Assembly (NCBI RefSeq): GCF_033958435.1
Contig: NC_134137.1
Span: 107,766,501 to 107,830,500 of the forward strand
Source of the DNA: Carettochelys insculpta
Lineage: Eukaryota > Chordata > Testudines > Carettochelyidae
Length of the DNA stretch: 64,000 nt
Direction: 5' to 3'
Part shown: positions 45,676 to 56,138 of the stretch, one piece after another
Position numbering within the stretch: position 1 is the first letter of the stretch
Layout: the number at the start of each line of letters is the position of its first letter
Made by a program: the position numbers and the translations under genes
Notes under the pieces: generated by a model
What the model was told of the DNA's origin: nothing
What the model saw: only the letters and a program-made list of their open reading frames with translations
The model's database searches: none

Positions 45676-46003
45676 TAGCGAGCAACCTGTGAGCTGCACA
45701 TAGCATGTCAGGGTAACCTGCAGTGAGTCCAGCAGGTAGGTTATTTACCTTGCATCCCAGGTATAACCACCTGCTGCTTCCACTTGTTGTGTCTCACCAT
45801 TCGTGGGAGCTTCAGGAAGTGTCAGTCAGCAAGTCCCTGTGGCCCGCACTGCTTCCCACAGCTCCTATTGGCTGGAAGTAGCAAACTGTGGCTAGTGGGA
45901 GCTGAAGGTGGCTGTACCTGCAGACATAAAGTAAACAACCTGACTAGTGGTCCGTAGTGGCTTACCCTAACAGGATGCATGCTGCCCACAGATTGCCAAT
46001 GAG
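45676..46003. mobile_element. hAT-like element in an older repeat
   Basis: Left end GCAACCTGTGAGCTGCACAT and right end ATGCTGCCCACAGATTGCC are imperfect inverted repeats. The internal region contains TCCCACAGCTCCTATTGGC and GGGAGCTGAAGGTGG. Target duplication is not clean. No ORF. Confidence 0.5.
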
Positions 46004-46869
46004 TATGCGAAGTACTATACAGACACAGGAAAAAGAGAGTTCCTGCCCTAATGAGTTTACAGTATCTGAAATTTGCTGTTTTAAATAGTTGAGATTAAAT
46101 AGAACTCTTCCACTTAAATTTTGTAAGTAGCCTTTTCTAAAGGAAATAATCCTTGAAAGTATATTTGTTTTAAAAATAAAGGTTAATAAAAAGAATAAAA
46201 CCCAATGACTTTAGTGTAGACATGGTCAGTAAACATATAGTTCCCATGCAAGAGGAAAAGTGCCAGCTGTAAATTTTGGCTACAAAGAAACTGCAGTGGA
46301 ATCCAATGGAATCCGTGTACAGTGTTTCATACTAAAGGCAAGAAGAAAAGAAAAAAGTATCTTACGTAAGTTATTTAGACAGTAATCATAGTATCTGTGT
46401 CCAGGGTTTGAAAAAAGTTGGCAGATGCATGCTAAAGGGAGGACTAGATTTATAATTTTTATTTTAATAGCAAAATAGGAAAATAAACTACATTTTTCAC
46501 AGGAGTAGCCTTGTAAGATGCATAGCTGCTGGGCAAAGATTTGGCATTTTTTGTATTAGCCTCTTGGTTATGAGTGTTTGAAGACTGAATTTTCATCCTG
46601 CTACCTAAGTTGGTGAAAGAGATCAAGGAGTTTTACCTCTTTTTCTGCCCTAGTTTGTAGCAGTGGTTTTCTCTGTGACTTGCTTAGCCTTAGGTGGTTG
46701 TCAGTGTGCCGGTACTACTGTACCCCTCCCCCAGCTTCTCACCCCTGAGAAGAAAGAAGAATGTGTTCTCGCGTTCCTGTAGCCTCCAGGCTGCTTTGTG
46801 TGGCAAGGTGAAGGTTCTTTATTATTCACCCCTCGACCCAGCCTCCTGGCACTTCTTCCCCTGTGTATG
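46004..46869. other. UBAC2 intron 4, nothing recognised
   Basis: AT-rich with a short CT-rich block at 46720-46860 and no supported feature. Confidence 0.4.
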
Positions 46870-46870
46870 T

Positions 46871-47385
46871 AAAACAGCAAGAAGTTCTGTGGCACCTATA
46901 GACTAACCAATATTATGGATAGTAACAGAGAGTAAGCTGTGCTAGTCTATTCACTATCAAAACAAAAAGCGGTCAAGTAGCACTTTAAAGACTAGCAAAA
47001 TAGTTTATTAGGTGAGCTTTTGTGGGCCAGACCCACTTCTTCAGACCATATCCAGACCAGAACAGACTCAATATTTAAGACACAGAGAACCAAAAACAGT
47101 AAGCAAGGAGGACAAATCAGAAAAAGATAATCAAGGTGAGCAAATCAGAGAGTGGAGGGGTGGGGGGGAAGATCAAGAATTAGATTGTGTCAAATATGCA
47201 GACGAGCCCCTATAGTGACTCAAAAAGTTCCCATCACGATTTAAACCATGTGTTAATGTTCCGAATTTGAATATAAATGTCAGTTTGTCCACAATGTCAG
47301 TTCGTCCACAATATTATGGAGCATAAGCTTTCATGGGCAGAAACCTGCTTTGTCAGATGTATGAGTGTGTGTACAAGAATGTGTG
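46871..47385 (-). mobile_element. Penelope-like 3' end (family A), split by a family B insertion
   Basis: The left piece 46871-46919 has AGCAAGAAGTTCTGTGGCAC. The right piece from 47309 has TTATGGAGCATAAGCTTTCA, then TGGGCAGAAACCTGCTTTGT. Both are collinear with 17220-17300. The break point is duplicated as a 12-mer around the inner element. Confidence 0.75.
46920..47308 (-). mobile_element. Penelope-like 3' end (family B) with ORF C-terminus
   Basis: On the minus strand the first recognisable part (about 47270-47200) reads LTHGLNRDGNFLSHYRG. This is the C-terminal end of a Penelope-like polyprotein, parallel to GLNRDWGWLANYK in family A. A 3' UTR follows, and the terminal tail CACTTTAAAGACTAGC (seen on the + strand at 46980), ending at TAGTAACAGAG. 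It is flanked by the identical 12-mer CAATATTATGGA at 46908-46919 and 47309-47320. It is 5'-truncated. Confidence 0.82.
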
Positions 47386-47580
47386 TGAGAGATCTCTTTA
47401 ACGCACAATAACTGAATAGTTCTCATTGCCTGACTGAGACTGCTCCTGGTTTTCCCAAGCAGCTGAAAAATAGTTTCTAAGGGGTATCAGTGGACATTTT
47501 AGGCTTGTAAGTGATGAAAGGACATTTGCCATTTTAGGGTTGTAAGTGAAGAAAACATTTAAAGGTCAGCATAGCTCATT

Positions 47581-47754
47581 ATCGGAGGGGTAGCCGTGTT
47601 AGTCTGGATCTGTAACAGCAACAAAGGGTCCTGTGGCACCTTATAGACTAACAGAAAAGTTTTGAGCATGAGCTTTCATGAGCTTTCTCACAAAAGCTCA
47701 TGCTCAAAACTTTTCTGTTAGTCTATAAGGTGCCACAGGACCCTTTGTTGCTGT
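47581..47754. mobile_element. Perfect hairpin of a Penelope-like 3' end (family A)
   Basis: Two arms of 62 bp, 47615-47676 and 47693-47754, are exact reverse complements, separated by 16 bp. The left outer segment GAGGGGTAGCCGTGTTAGTC is the normal terminus. The insert is flanked by CATAGCTCATT (47570-47580) and CATAGTTCATT (47755-47765), which differ at one position of 11. The identical arms suggest a young insertion. Confidence 0.85.
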
Positions 47755-48166
47755 CATAGTTCATTGTTACTCCTGTATTTTTTTAATTTTTGATGTCTGT
47801 CATCTACTTTAATTGGTAATACAGCATGTCCAAATTAGACCAGTGATTTGGTTAGTCCTGTACTTTGTCTGAAAATGACCATTACCAGATGCTTTTGAGG
47901 TTAGCATGCCTGTATTGAACAATAATGGCATTCAGAGTTCCCTGTAAGGTGAGCAGTTGGGTGGTTGTCCAGTAGAGATTCAGGTGCTGGCCAGCTGATT
48001 AGCAGAATGTCCGCAGTGGCCAGCATGTATTTTTATTGGTGGAGCACATCCACACATGCATTGGTACACATAACAAAATTTATTCTGCCCATGGATGGAA
48101 AAAATTAGAGGGAACTCTAATGACGTGACTTAAGTCCCCCTGAAAGTTAGCTTTTGTCTTGAAATG

Positions 48167-48458
48167 TAACAGAGAGAGAGCCGTGCTACTGTATATACTA
48201 TCAAAACAAAAAAGCAGTCCAGTAGCACTTTAAAGACTGACAAAATAATTGATTAGCTGATGAGCTTTCGTGGGACAGACCCACTTCTTCTGATCATAGC
48301 CTTACCAGAACAGACTCGATATTTACGACACAGAGAATATCGAGTCTGTTCTGGTATGGCTATGATCTGAAGAAGTGGGTCTGTCCCATGAAAGCTCATC
48401 ACCTAATAAATTATGTTGTTAGTCTTTAAAGTGCTACTAGACTGCTTTTTTGTTCTGC
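48167..48458. mobile_element. Hairpin of a Penelope-like 3' end (family B)
   Basis: The left arm runs from TAACAGAGAG through GCAGTCCAGTAGCACTTTAA to CAGAACAGACTCGATATT. The right arm runs back from ATATCGAGTCTGTTCTGG through CTTTAAAGTGCTACTAGACTG. The arms are imperfect over more than 100 bp, with a small loop at about 48326-48338. CTTGAAATG flanks it at 48158-48166 and 48459-48467. Confidence 0.85.
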
Positions 48459-48467
48459 CTTGAAATG

Positions 48468-50460
48468 CAAGGGTTTAGATCTCTTATATTTTGTTGTTGT
48501 TCTTTACACTGGAACTCTGCTTTATTTCATGATACACATAAATGTCTAATCCTATAGTCTTCGTTTCAGTGATTTTTACACATTTGTGCAAAATGTTGAT
48601 TCGCTGAGGATGATTTAGGTGATTGAAGTGAAATGTCAGTGTGAGGACAAAAAAGTAAAATGGACTATTGAAATAGAAAAATTAGGTAGTGCGTAGAAGT
48701 GATAAGGAAGGAGATTTGGAGGGAGAATCAGAAATGCCTGAGGTGATCAGCCCACTGGGTCAAATTAGAAATGATATTTTTGAAAGATACTAAGGCATAT
48801 CCACAGAGGATAGGACACATCTGAAAAGTGTGATTATGTTAATTTGCACCATAGTGATGAAATCTTATCTAATGGTCAGTTCACTTTTGATCATGTTTTC
48901 ATAAAGGTATTCTTTTCCTAAGAATTTACAATGAAAGAGATGTAACAAAAATTCCATTAATAAAATTTCATAAGTATATGTATGAATCAATGTTATGGGA
49001 AATATTTGGAAACTGAGTGCCCAAAGCAACAGTGACTTCCAGCAACAGTCACATTTGTCACCATAACCAATGGAGTCATTTTTTTTTTACCTCGAGAACA
49101 TTTTTAGGGAGTATGTATCCTCACAGCATCTTCGTTCCTTCTCTCTCTTTTTGGGTTTTTAATTTCTCTCTGTAAAGACTACGTACTTGTGGTATAAAGC
49201 TTTACTTCTGAAATCCTACAACAATTTTACAAATATAATGATATCAGTGTTCAGTAGAAGCATATGCATAAATCTAGTCATCCACAGTCCATGTTGCTGG
49301 TGGCCTGTAGCTTATTTATAGGGTCTAGTCAGTTTATTAGATGTGCCATTCTGAGACCCGTAAATGAGGGAACTTACTGGAACAGGATTTTTTTTTTTAA
49401 AGTTGTTGAAAACCTAATTCCCAACCTAATTTGGTTTAAAATTGGTGTCAGTTAAGAATCTGGCATGTAGATGCTACACAGGTAAGAAATACTTGGGTAT
49501 TTTGGGGTGGGAGGAAGGTTTGATGCAACTGGGATTGAACTCAGGCCATTGCTGTGTGCATGGATATCCATTAATACCAATGAGAGAGATTAGTATGTAG
49601 AGATTTTCATTGTGAGCATCTAAGATGAGAACTTTGCCTCAGTTACTATATTTAGTGATCAAAATAATTGTTCAAATTGAACAAATGTTTTTATCAAATG
49701 ATCTTAAAGTTTTCACATGTCCAAGTGATCTGATTGAATGATTGGTGGAGGTTTTTAGGGTAAGATGAAAATATTTTTCTGTTGCTGATCCATACGTTTA
49801 TGGTCATTCATTTTAAATATGTTTTTTAAAATTGTGGGTTGTGTTTGCACTAATAGTAAACATGAAAAGATCACTTGAATGCTGTTTATGGGGCAAAGAC
49901 AGAATTTGTTCTTCCTGATTTTTGACTGAAAGCTAGAACACTTTTTTTGTTTTTGTTTTTTATAAAGTAATGAACTACTTTGGGAATAAGGTTGTTTTTA
50001 GGTTGTTGATATATACTTTTTCTTTTATTAACATTTATTGCCCCTCCAACAGATGTCGTCTTAGAGTTTCTGTAATTTCCGTGTTTTTTTGAGGTAACCG
50101 GCAAAGTTCAGCATACTTTCCCATTCAACACAAGTGAATCATTTTACTATATAAACTACCTTGGTAAAAATCAATATTGATGCTATTATGGGAAGGATTC
50201 AATTAATTGTTAAAATACAAAGCAAACATCTTGTGTGTGTGACTAGATATGATGTCAAAAAAGCTAAATCTGTTTGCTTGAATTTACAGCCACATTGTGC
50301 AGCTGTTATTTATAGTCCTGCCTAGGAATTAAGCTTACTTTTATCAGTTGTAAAGAAATATATTTTTTTTTTCAAGAAGGAAGTTAGTCTTAACAATAAA
50401 TATTGACACCTAGGTTACTTTTAATCTCCACATAAAAATAATTAATCAAAAATTACTTAC
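48468..50460. other. UBAC2 intron 4 / GPR18 5' intron
   Basis: AT-rich unique-looking sequence with no recognised repeat or gene, bounded on the right by a minus-strand splice donor. Confidence 0.45.
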
Positions 50461-50620
50461 GTTTATGCACTATAAAGTTACTTCAGTGATGCTTCTTTTG
50501 TGTCCTCAGATCTGCAGAAAGTTGAGACTTGCTTCTGTCTGTACAGCTTTACTTTGCTAAAATAGAAACCTTCCTGCATAGTCAGGAAATTGTGACGTAG
50601 TGAAGCCCTCTTGGGGTTCT
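50461..50620 (-). other. GPR18: Possible GPR18 5' untranslated exon
   Basis: On the minus strand a strong donor, CATAAAC|GTAAGTAATT, lies at 50461/50460, about 5.2 kb upstream of the GPR18 coding-exon acceptor at 45245. GPR18 in mammals has upstream non-coding exons, so this is a reasonable place for one. The right limit is a guess and there is no visible core promoter; the match could be chance. Confidence 0.3.
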
Positions 50621-51317
50621 AATATTGGTTTCTACTTATATTAAACGTTTTGTTAATTTGTGTAAAGACAGATCATGTTTCTCAACCAAATTTGTCAGCT
50701 GACAGAATTCTAACATCTTTCAGCAGGTTTGCTTTTATAATACAGTACTTCAGTCTTCAGAATCAGTTTCTTTGTACAGCATATGTACTACAGCTTTGTT
50801 TGGCTGAAATGTTTTGGAAATATCAAAGATATTTGGATAGTTGATGTTTATTGAATAATTTACTTGCATAAGGGAAATAATCAAGTTTTGGTTAAAGGGT
50901 GTTCCTGATTAAAAAGAGTTTTAAATGTTCTGCACAGAGCATAATCTCCTTTTGTGGAAATCCCCACTGTACTTGCATTGTCTTGAGCTGGTAGTTAGCT
51001 TGAAAGTGAAAGCTACTAACTACACTTGCAATAGGAAATTTGATTCACTTGTATGCATTGCTTATTTCTTGTTGGCAAAGTTAATAGTGCTTTACTATCC
51101 TTATTGCTTTCTGAAATAATGCTGACCATCCATCTTCTGGGAGCTTGTCCAGAAAACCAATATAAACTATTCTTACACCGAGGGATCTTTTATTTTATTT
51201 TTGAAGGGTCATGAAGGAAAGCATCAATATTTTCAGTATTTCCTTTGACCAAAGAGATGACATGTGTTTTGTTTTTGTGTTTATATCAGATTTGAAATTT
51301 AATGTTATGAGCCTTTT
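50621..51317. other. UBAC2 intron 4, nothing recognised
   Basis: AT-rich; if GPR18 starts near 50.6 kb its promoter would be in this stretch. Confidence 0.35.
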
Positions 51318-51402
51318 AATATTAGTGGGTGTAACCCACAAAAGCTCATTACTTAATAAATAAAATTGTTTACTCATTGAGGTGCTACAGGACTGCATCT
51401 TC
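51318..51402 (+). mobile_element. Penelope-like 3' end fragment
   Basis: AACCCACAAAAGCTCATTAC, then TTACTCATTGAGGTGCTACA and GGACTGCATC: the family tail in forward orientation, short and diverged. Confidence 0.5.
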
Positions 51403-51611
51403 CCCATTAGTTATATTGATTTTTCAGGGCCAGATAAAATCTGTTTGGAAATATTTGTATTTGTATATATTTTGGATGATTGTATGTATTACAGTGAAAC
51501 TCAGTGCATAGAGAAGAATTCTGTAATTTTTACTCAGTCTTTATTCTAGCAAATCTCTTAACAATGTCAGTAGGAATTTCACAATAAAACTTGCAGGATA
51601 TGGGCCATAGT

Positions 51612-52110
51612 GAATCATAGAATCGAAGAATCAGGGCTGGAAGGGACCTCAGGAGGTCATCTAGTCCAACCCCCTGCTTCAAGCAGGATCAACCCCCACT
51701 AAGTCATCCCAGCCTTCTCAAGCCAGGACTTAAAAACCTTGAGGAATGGAGAATCCACCCCTTCTCTAAGCAATGCATTCCAATGCTTCCCCACCCTCCT
51801 GGTGAAGTAGTTTTTCCTAATAGCTAACCTACACCTCTCCCTCTTCAACTTCTGACCATTTCTCCTTGTTCTGCCATCTGACACCACTGAGAACAGTTTC
51901 TCACCCTCCTCTTTAGAGCTCCCCTTCAGGCAATTGAAGGCTGCTATTAAATCACCCCTCAGTCTTCTCTTCTGTAAGCTAAACAAGCCCAAATCCCTCA
52001 GCCTCTCCTCATAGGTCTTGTGCTCCAGCCCCTTAATCATTTTTGTTATCCTCCGCTGAACCTGCTCCGGCACATCCACATCCTTTTTGTACTGGGGGGC
52101 TGAGGTCTGG
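51612..52110 (-). mobile_element. CR1 LINE copy D, 3' end
   Basis: Its 3' end is at 51612 (GAATCATAGAATCG on +). On the minus strand the ORF2 C-terminus reads KDVDVPEQVQRRITKMIKGL, then YEERLRDLGLFSLQKRRLRG, DLIAAFNCLKGSSKEEGEKL and FSVVSDGRTRRNG. It is close to copy C at 26283 and therefore the same subfamily. It is 5'-truncated at about 52110. Confidence 0.85.
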
Positions 52111-52602
52111 GCAGGTGGTAAGGGGGCCCCCAGCATCATTTGTGGGGGTGTTGGGGGTAGAGGAGCTGGCACCAGGTAGGAGCAGCAGACTGGGTAGCTG
52201 GAGCAGGGAAACTCCCTTGTTCAGGACCAGTCATGTCCCAAGAGTGCCAGATGAGGGAGGTGCAAACTGTACAGGAATAATACATGCACGTAAATAGAAT
52301 ATACACATTCTGCAGATTATAACTTTTAGAATAATACATTACATGCAAAATTTGGCATAATGCATATTCAAGTAAGGCATATTCATATTCCTAAGCATTT
52401 TTCCATAAAGAAAATAAAATATACTGTCACAGAATGAAAGTTCTAATTTGCACCAATGTGTTTTATTATAAACCCAGAGTCCTGTTACTTTTTAAAAAAA
52501 ATGTCATGTTGGCCTCAGTCTGAATTTAGTGGGTAGGTATTTACATCAGTCACATCAGAGTACATTATTGATAGAGTCAGAGACTGAAGCTTTGAAAACT
52601 GT

Positions 52603-52844
52603 GGGTACATCTATACTCACCGGCAGATCAATGCGGGGTTCGATTTCACATGGGGACACATGAAATCGATCTGTCAGGGCTCAGCAGTCGCCCTGGTACT
52701 CCTCATTATTGCAAGGAATAAGGGAGGTCAATGGGAGGACGGGCTTGATAAGTCAATGAAAGATTAGTCAATTCCAGCTGTACAATTGTTGTAGAGGGAA
52801 TTGCATATCTAAGGTCAACTTTCAGGTCTAGTGTAGACCTGGTC
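52603..52844. mobile_element. Old MITE with CTATACT / AGTGTAGACC ends
   Basis: Left GGGTACATCTATACTCACC and right GGTCTAGTGTAGACCTGGTC form inverted ends. The body contains ATCGATCTGTCAGGGC. It is diverged and without a matching flanking triplet. Confidence 0.5.
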
Positions 52845-53589
52845 TTAGTGTGTTAATGCATAAATGTGTGATTTCTTTAAACATTTAGTATGGAACTAGT
52901 TTAGAGGAACTAATCAGGAGCTATGCATGTGATAATTTCAATGTAATTCCAAATGAAACTAGCTTTAAACTCTTTCCAGTCCAGTTTTCCAGACATCTAA
53001 ACCATTCTAGCTTTCCAGGATGCTGCAGCTTTTGTTTCAAAACTACTTTGTGATTGTTGCTGGTAAAATTGTAACATTTTAGGATAACCTGTCTTCAAAG
53101 ATATAAGTCTTAAGAAACTAGTGCATTATCAGGATCTGAAGATGATGGTTCATGTTGTATTTCAGCATCATTAGAACACTGGAGTTCACTTACAGTGGAG
53201 TAAATCACCTCTGTGATGTCTTCAGACTGAGGGAAAGTTCCCTGAAATGCTTTGCTTTGGACTTGGGTATTCATCAGGCCCACACGGGTATAATTAATGC
53301 CTTCCTCTTATTTTCCCCATGTACCCATAAGGACAGACTAATGCTCAGACCTGGTGCCAATCTTCCAACTTAACTCTGCAGTGAAGACATTTCTCAGTTG
53401 TGGTGAGGTGCTAAGTGTGAGAGAATTAGTGGCTATTTTAAGTCCCCAGAAGTTCTGCTTCTGTTATGGGAATTACTTGGTTTTGGTTCCTTCTTTGGGT
53501 GCAGGTCTTGCCATTAAGTAGAGAAGAAGCACACCCTGTGGCTGTCTACCTCTACTTCCAGCTCCTATTAAAATAAAATAAAATATTAT
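52845..53589. other. UBAC2 intron 4, nothing recognised
   Basis: AT-rich unique-looking sequence; no supported feature. Confidence 0.4.
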
Positions 53590-53905
53590 ATGCTGAATGA
53601 AATTATGGAAATGCAAAGCACCAAGTCCAGTCCCTGCACCTAAATCGTCCCTCACAGGTGTTTGCTCAACTTATTCTTAAAAACATCCCATGATGGGGCT
53701 TCCACATCCTTCCTTGGAGGCCTATTTCAGTGTTTATCTTTAGAGTTAGAAGTTTTTACTATTATTTAACTTCAGTATCTTTTGCCGCAGATTAAGCCTG
53801 TTATTTTTGTGTTCTGCCTTCAGTGGGCATGGAAAACAATTGATCACAGTCGTCTTTATAACACCCACTTACCTATGTGAAGCCTGTTGTCAGGGCCCCA
53901 CTCAG
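53590..53905 (-). mobile_element. Old CR1 LINE 3' end remnant
   Basis: Reverse CR1 3' UTR and ORF2 end pattern: CCATGATGGGGCTTCCACATC, CTTCCTTGGAGGCC, then CTTTATAACACCCACTTACC. It is heavily diverged, comparable in age to the copies at 3-5 kb. Confidence 0.55.
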
Positions 53906-55054
53906 TCTTGTTTCCTTTGTTATCATGATTACGAAAATAGTGTGAGGGAAGACTATGGTCTTGTGGGTCGTCTTTATGCTGTCATTCTCAGTGGAATGAG
54001 ACACTGATGGTTAGTCACTTGTTCTCTGTGCCATACTGCTATATTCCTAGCATACTAAAATGGGAGTCGTTTCTTAATGGTTTAGTTACCTGATCTGTCT
54101 GTTGCACTGAGACAGCTTCACAGGGGATACAAAGAACCGTGCATCTGAAGAGAGAGAGAGGAATTATCCACAACTTCATCTTAGTAGGAAACAAACTGTA
54201 CCTTGCGTGTTTTTCTTCTCTTTCTCTGTTTCCTACCAATAGGCTTACTGACCCATCAGAAAGAAAGGGGTACTTCAACTGTGCAGAAGATTCCTATCTC
54301 AGTCTGTTAACTGTTAGCATCTTTGTTGTGGGTGAGTTCTCAATGCCTTCATGAGGTACTAACCACAGTCTTTACTTGTTGAAAACTTAACTTGGAATCT
54401 TAAGTTTATATGAGAGTGGGGTGCTACACACCACTGTAGATGACATTGAGATTAGTTTACTGTTTAACAGGTGATTTTTCTAAATGCATTATAGCTTACA
54501 TGCATGCTCAAACTATCGTAAAATTTGCTGTGCCTCATTAGGGTTTGAGGCCAGAGTGGGGTTAGTTGCTAAAACGTGGGGTTTTTTGAACGATGAGCTT
54601 CATAAGATATGGTGTCCCTCACAAGAATCAGACATCAACATTTTACCATAATTAGTAGTTTTGGTATATAGTTGGGGCTCAAACTGTTGCCCTTCACCCC
54701 CTCAAACTGATATCATACAGTTCAAGTCTGCCGTTATCCCTCACATAGAGCACCTTTGGGGATACAGCATTTCAAAAGGGATGGAAGTTGTATCTCCAGG
54801 GTGGGCTTAGGTAGGGGCTATGAATCAGAGAGTGATTTGGGCAGGCTTTTATAGGACTGCTTGCTTATCTGTGGCAAGCAAGAGACGCACATGCCTTGGT
54901 AGCTAAGGGTTGTATCCTGCAGCCCTTGAACCAGAGCCATACTCACTGACTGACTGACTCAGTGAGTTCTGCAGCTAGCGGATTTCTGAGAATGTTTGCT
55001 GTATGTATATTTACCTACGTTCTGTTTTTTGGGGGTTGGAAAGAGCTGGAAAAG
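53906..55054. other. UBAC2 intron 4, no gene seen
   Basis: Mixed composition. A (GACT)n tetramer run occurs at 54945-54960. No supported gene. Confidence 0.4.
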
Positions 55055-55647
55055 AGGCTTCTTTTGAGATTCTCTCCTCCCCATCCCCCCAGATGTAGAA
55101 CTTCTCCATCAAGTGGTGTTGGTGTGGGTACGCCACTCAGGTCTCAGTGTGTTCCTGTGCCGGAGATCGGAGACTTCTGTACAGCAAGACAGAGCTCAGA
55201 GCAGCACTCTTCTTCCTGACAGGAAAAGAATAATTTTATCATTAGTTTTAGGCTTTCACCTTATACTTTTACTTGTTTTACCTTATTTCAGTGCTTGCTA
55301 TGGGGAAAAAAAAAGGGGCAGCTGCTTTTTTCTTTTCAGCATGTCTGTTTCCCCCAGATTTAAAAGATGTGACTCATGCAGACTCAGTGCCTACCTCTGA
55401 TGGCCATGCCTCATGTATCAAATGGCTAGGGGAGTCTCATGCAATTCACAAGTGCTCTCATTGCGTGAATGTGATGGCTAGGGCCAGACATGATGGCAAA
55501 ATGCAGCTTAAAACCATATTCTGGGAAAAGCCTCTTCAACCATCAAGGGAAAAACCAGAGGAGATGAGGGTGCTGCAAAAGCCCTCTGATAGGGCAGCTT
55601 CATCACCCCACAAAGGCTCTCAAACTGCAAAGGCTTCCATGGCATGC
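55055..55647 (+). mobile_element. Outer DIRS element, left segment with gag remnant
   Basis: A frame at about 55280-55640 reads SDGHASCIKWLGESHAIHKC, then SHCVNVMARARHD. The Cys/His spacing resembles the zinc-knuckle-like segment at the start of turtle DIRS gag proteins; the inner element has KCESCPEAI at the comparable place. The reading stops at 55647, where the inner DIRS begins, and resumes in style at 61380. The left end of the outer element is uncertain. Confidence 0.55.
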
Positions 55648-55815
55648 TTCTTCTTCGAGTGTCCCTGTGGGTGCTCCACATTAGGTGTCGGGCTCGCCCG
55701 GCGCCGCAGATCGGATCTTCCAAGCAGTTTCTGCCGGACCGCGCATGCGCCGGTGCGCGCCACTCCCCCGCGCGCTCCCGGCCACGTGCGCGATCCGGTC
55801 CCCGCCAGTTCCTCT
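55648..55815. repeat. Left inverted terminal repeat of the inner DIRS
   Basis: Starts TTCTTCTTCGAGTGTCCC and is the reverse complement of 61181-61346 with only a few differences over about 165 bp. Very CpG-rich (GCGCCGGTGCGCGCC-like stretches), unlike the surrounding intron. Confidence 0.88.
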
Positions 55816-56138
55816 TAACCGCCGTCGGCTGCAGACGGAATCCGAACTAGGCTAAGGCCAAGTAGCGTATTCAATGGCTTTAACTGCTTTGCTTTAAAGT
55901 TTTTCAAGTACTTAGGCTACTGCAAGTTAGCCGGTTGTTATTTTTGCAAAAAAACAAAAAAACAAAAGCAACAAACAAACTACAAGCGGGACAGCTTCAA
56001 TCCAGTCCCAGTAACAAGCGCCGGAGGCCAGGAGCATCGGGCCATCAGCCCTCCTGCTGGGGCAGGCCGTCGGATGGGGAAAACAGCACAGGGAAGGTGC
56101 TAAGTACCCGCTTAACAACTAAAAGACTCACCAACAAT

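Noticed and set aside
47581..48458. CRISPR-like or regulatory palindromes
   Set aside because: The inverted arms are copies of known mobile-element ends with target duplications; there is no spacer-repeat array.
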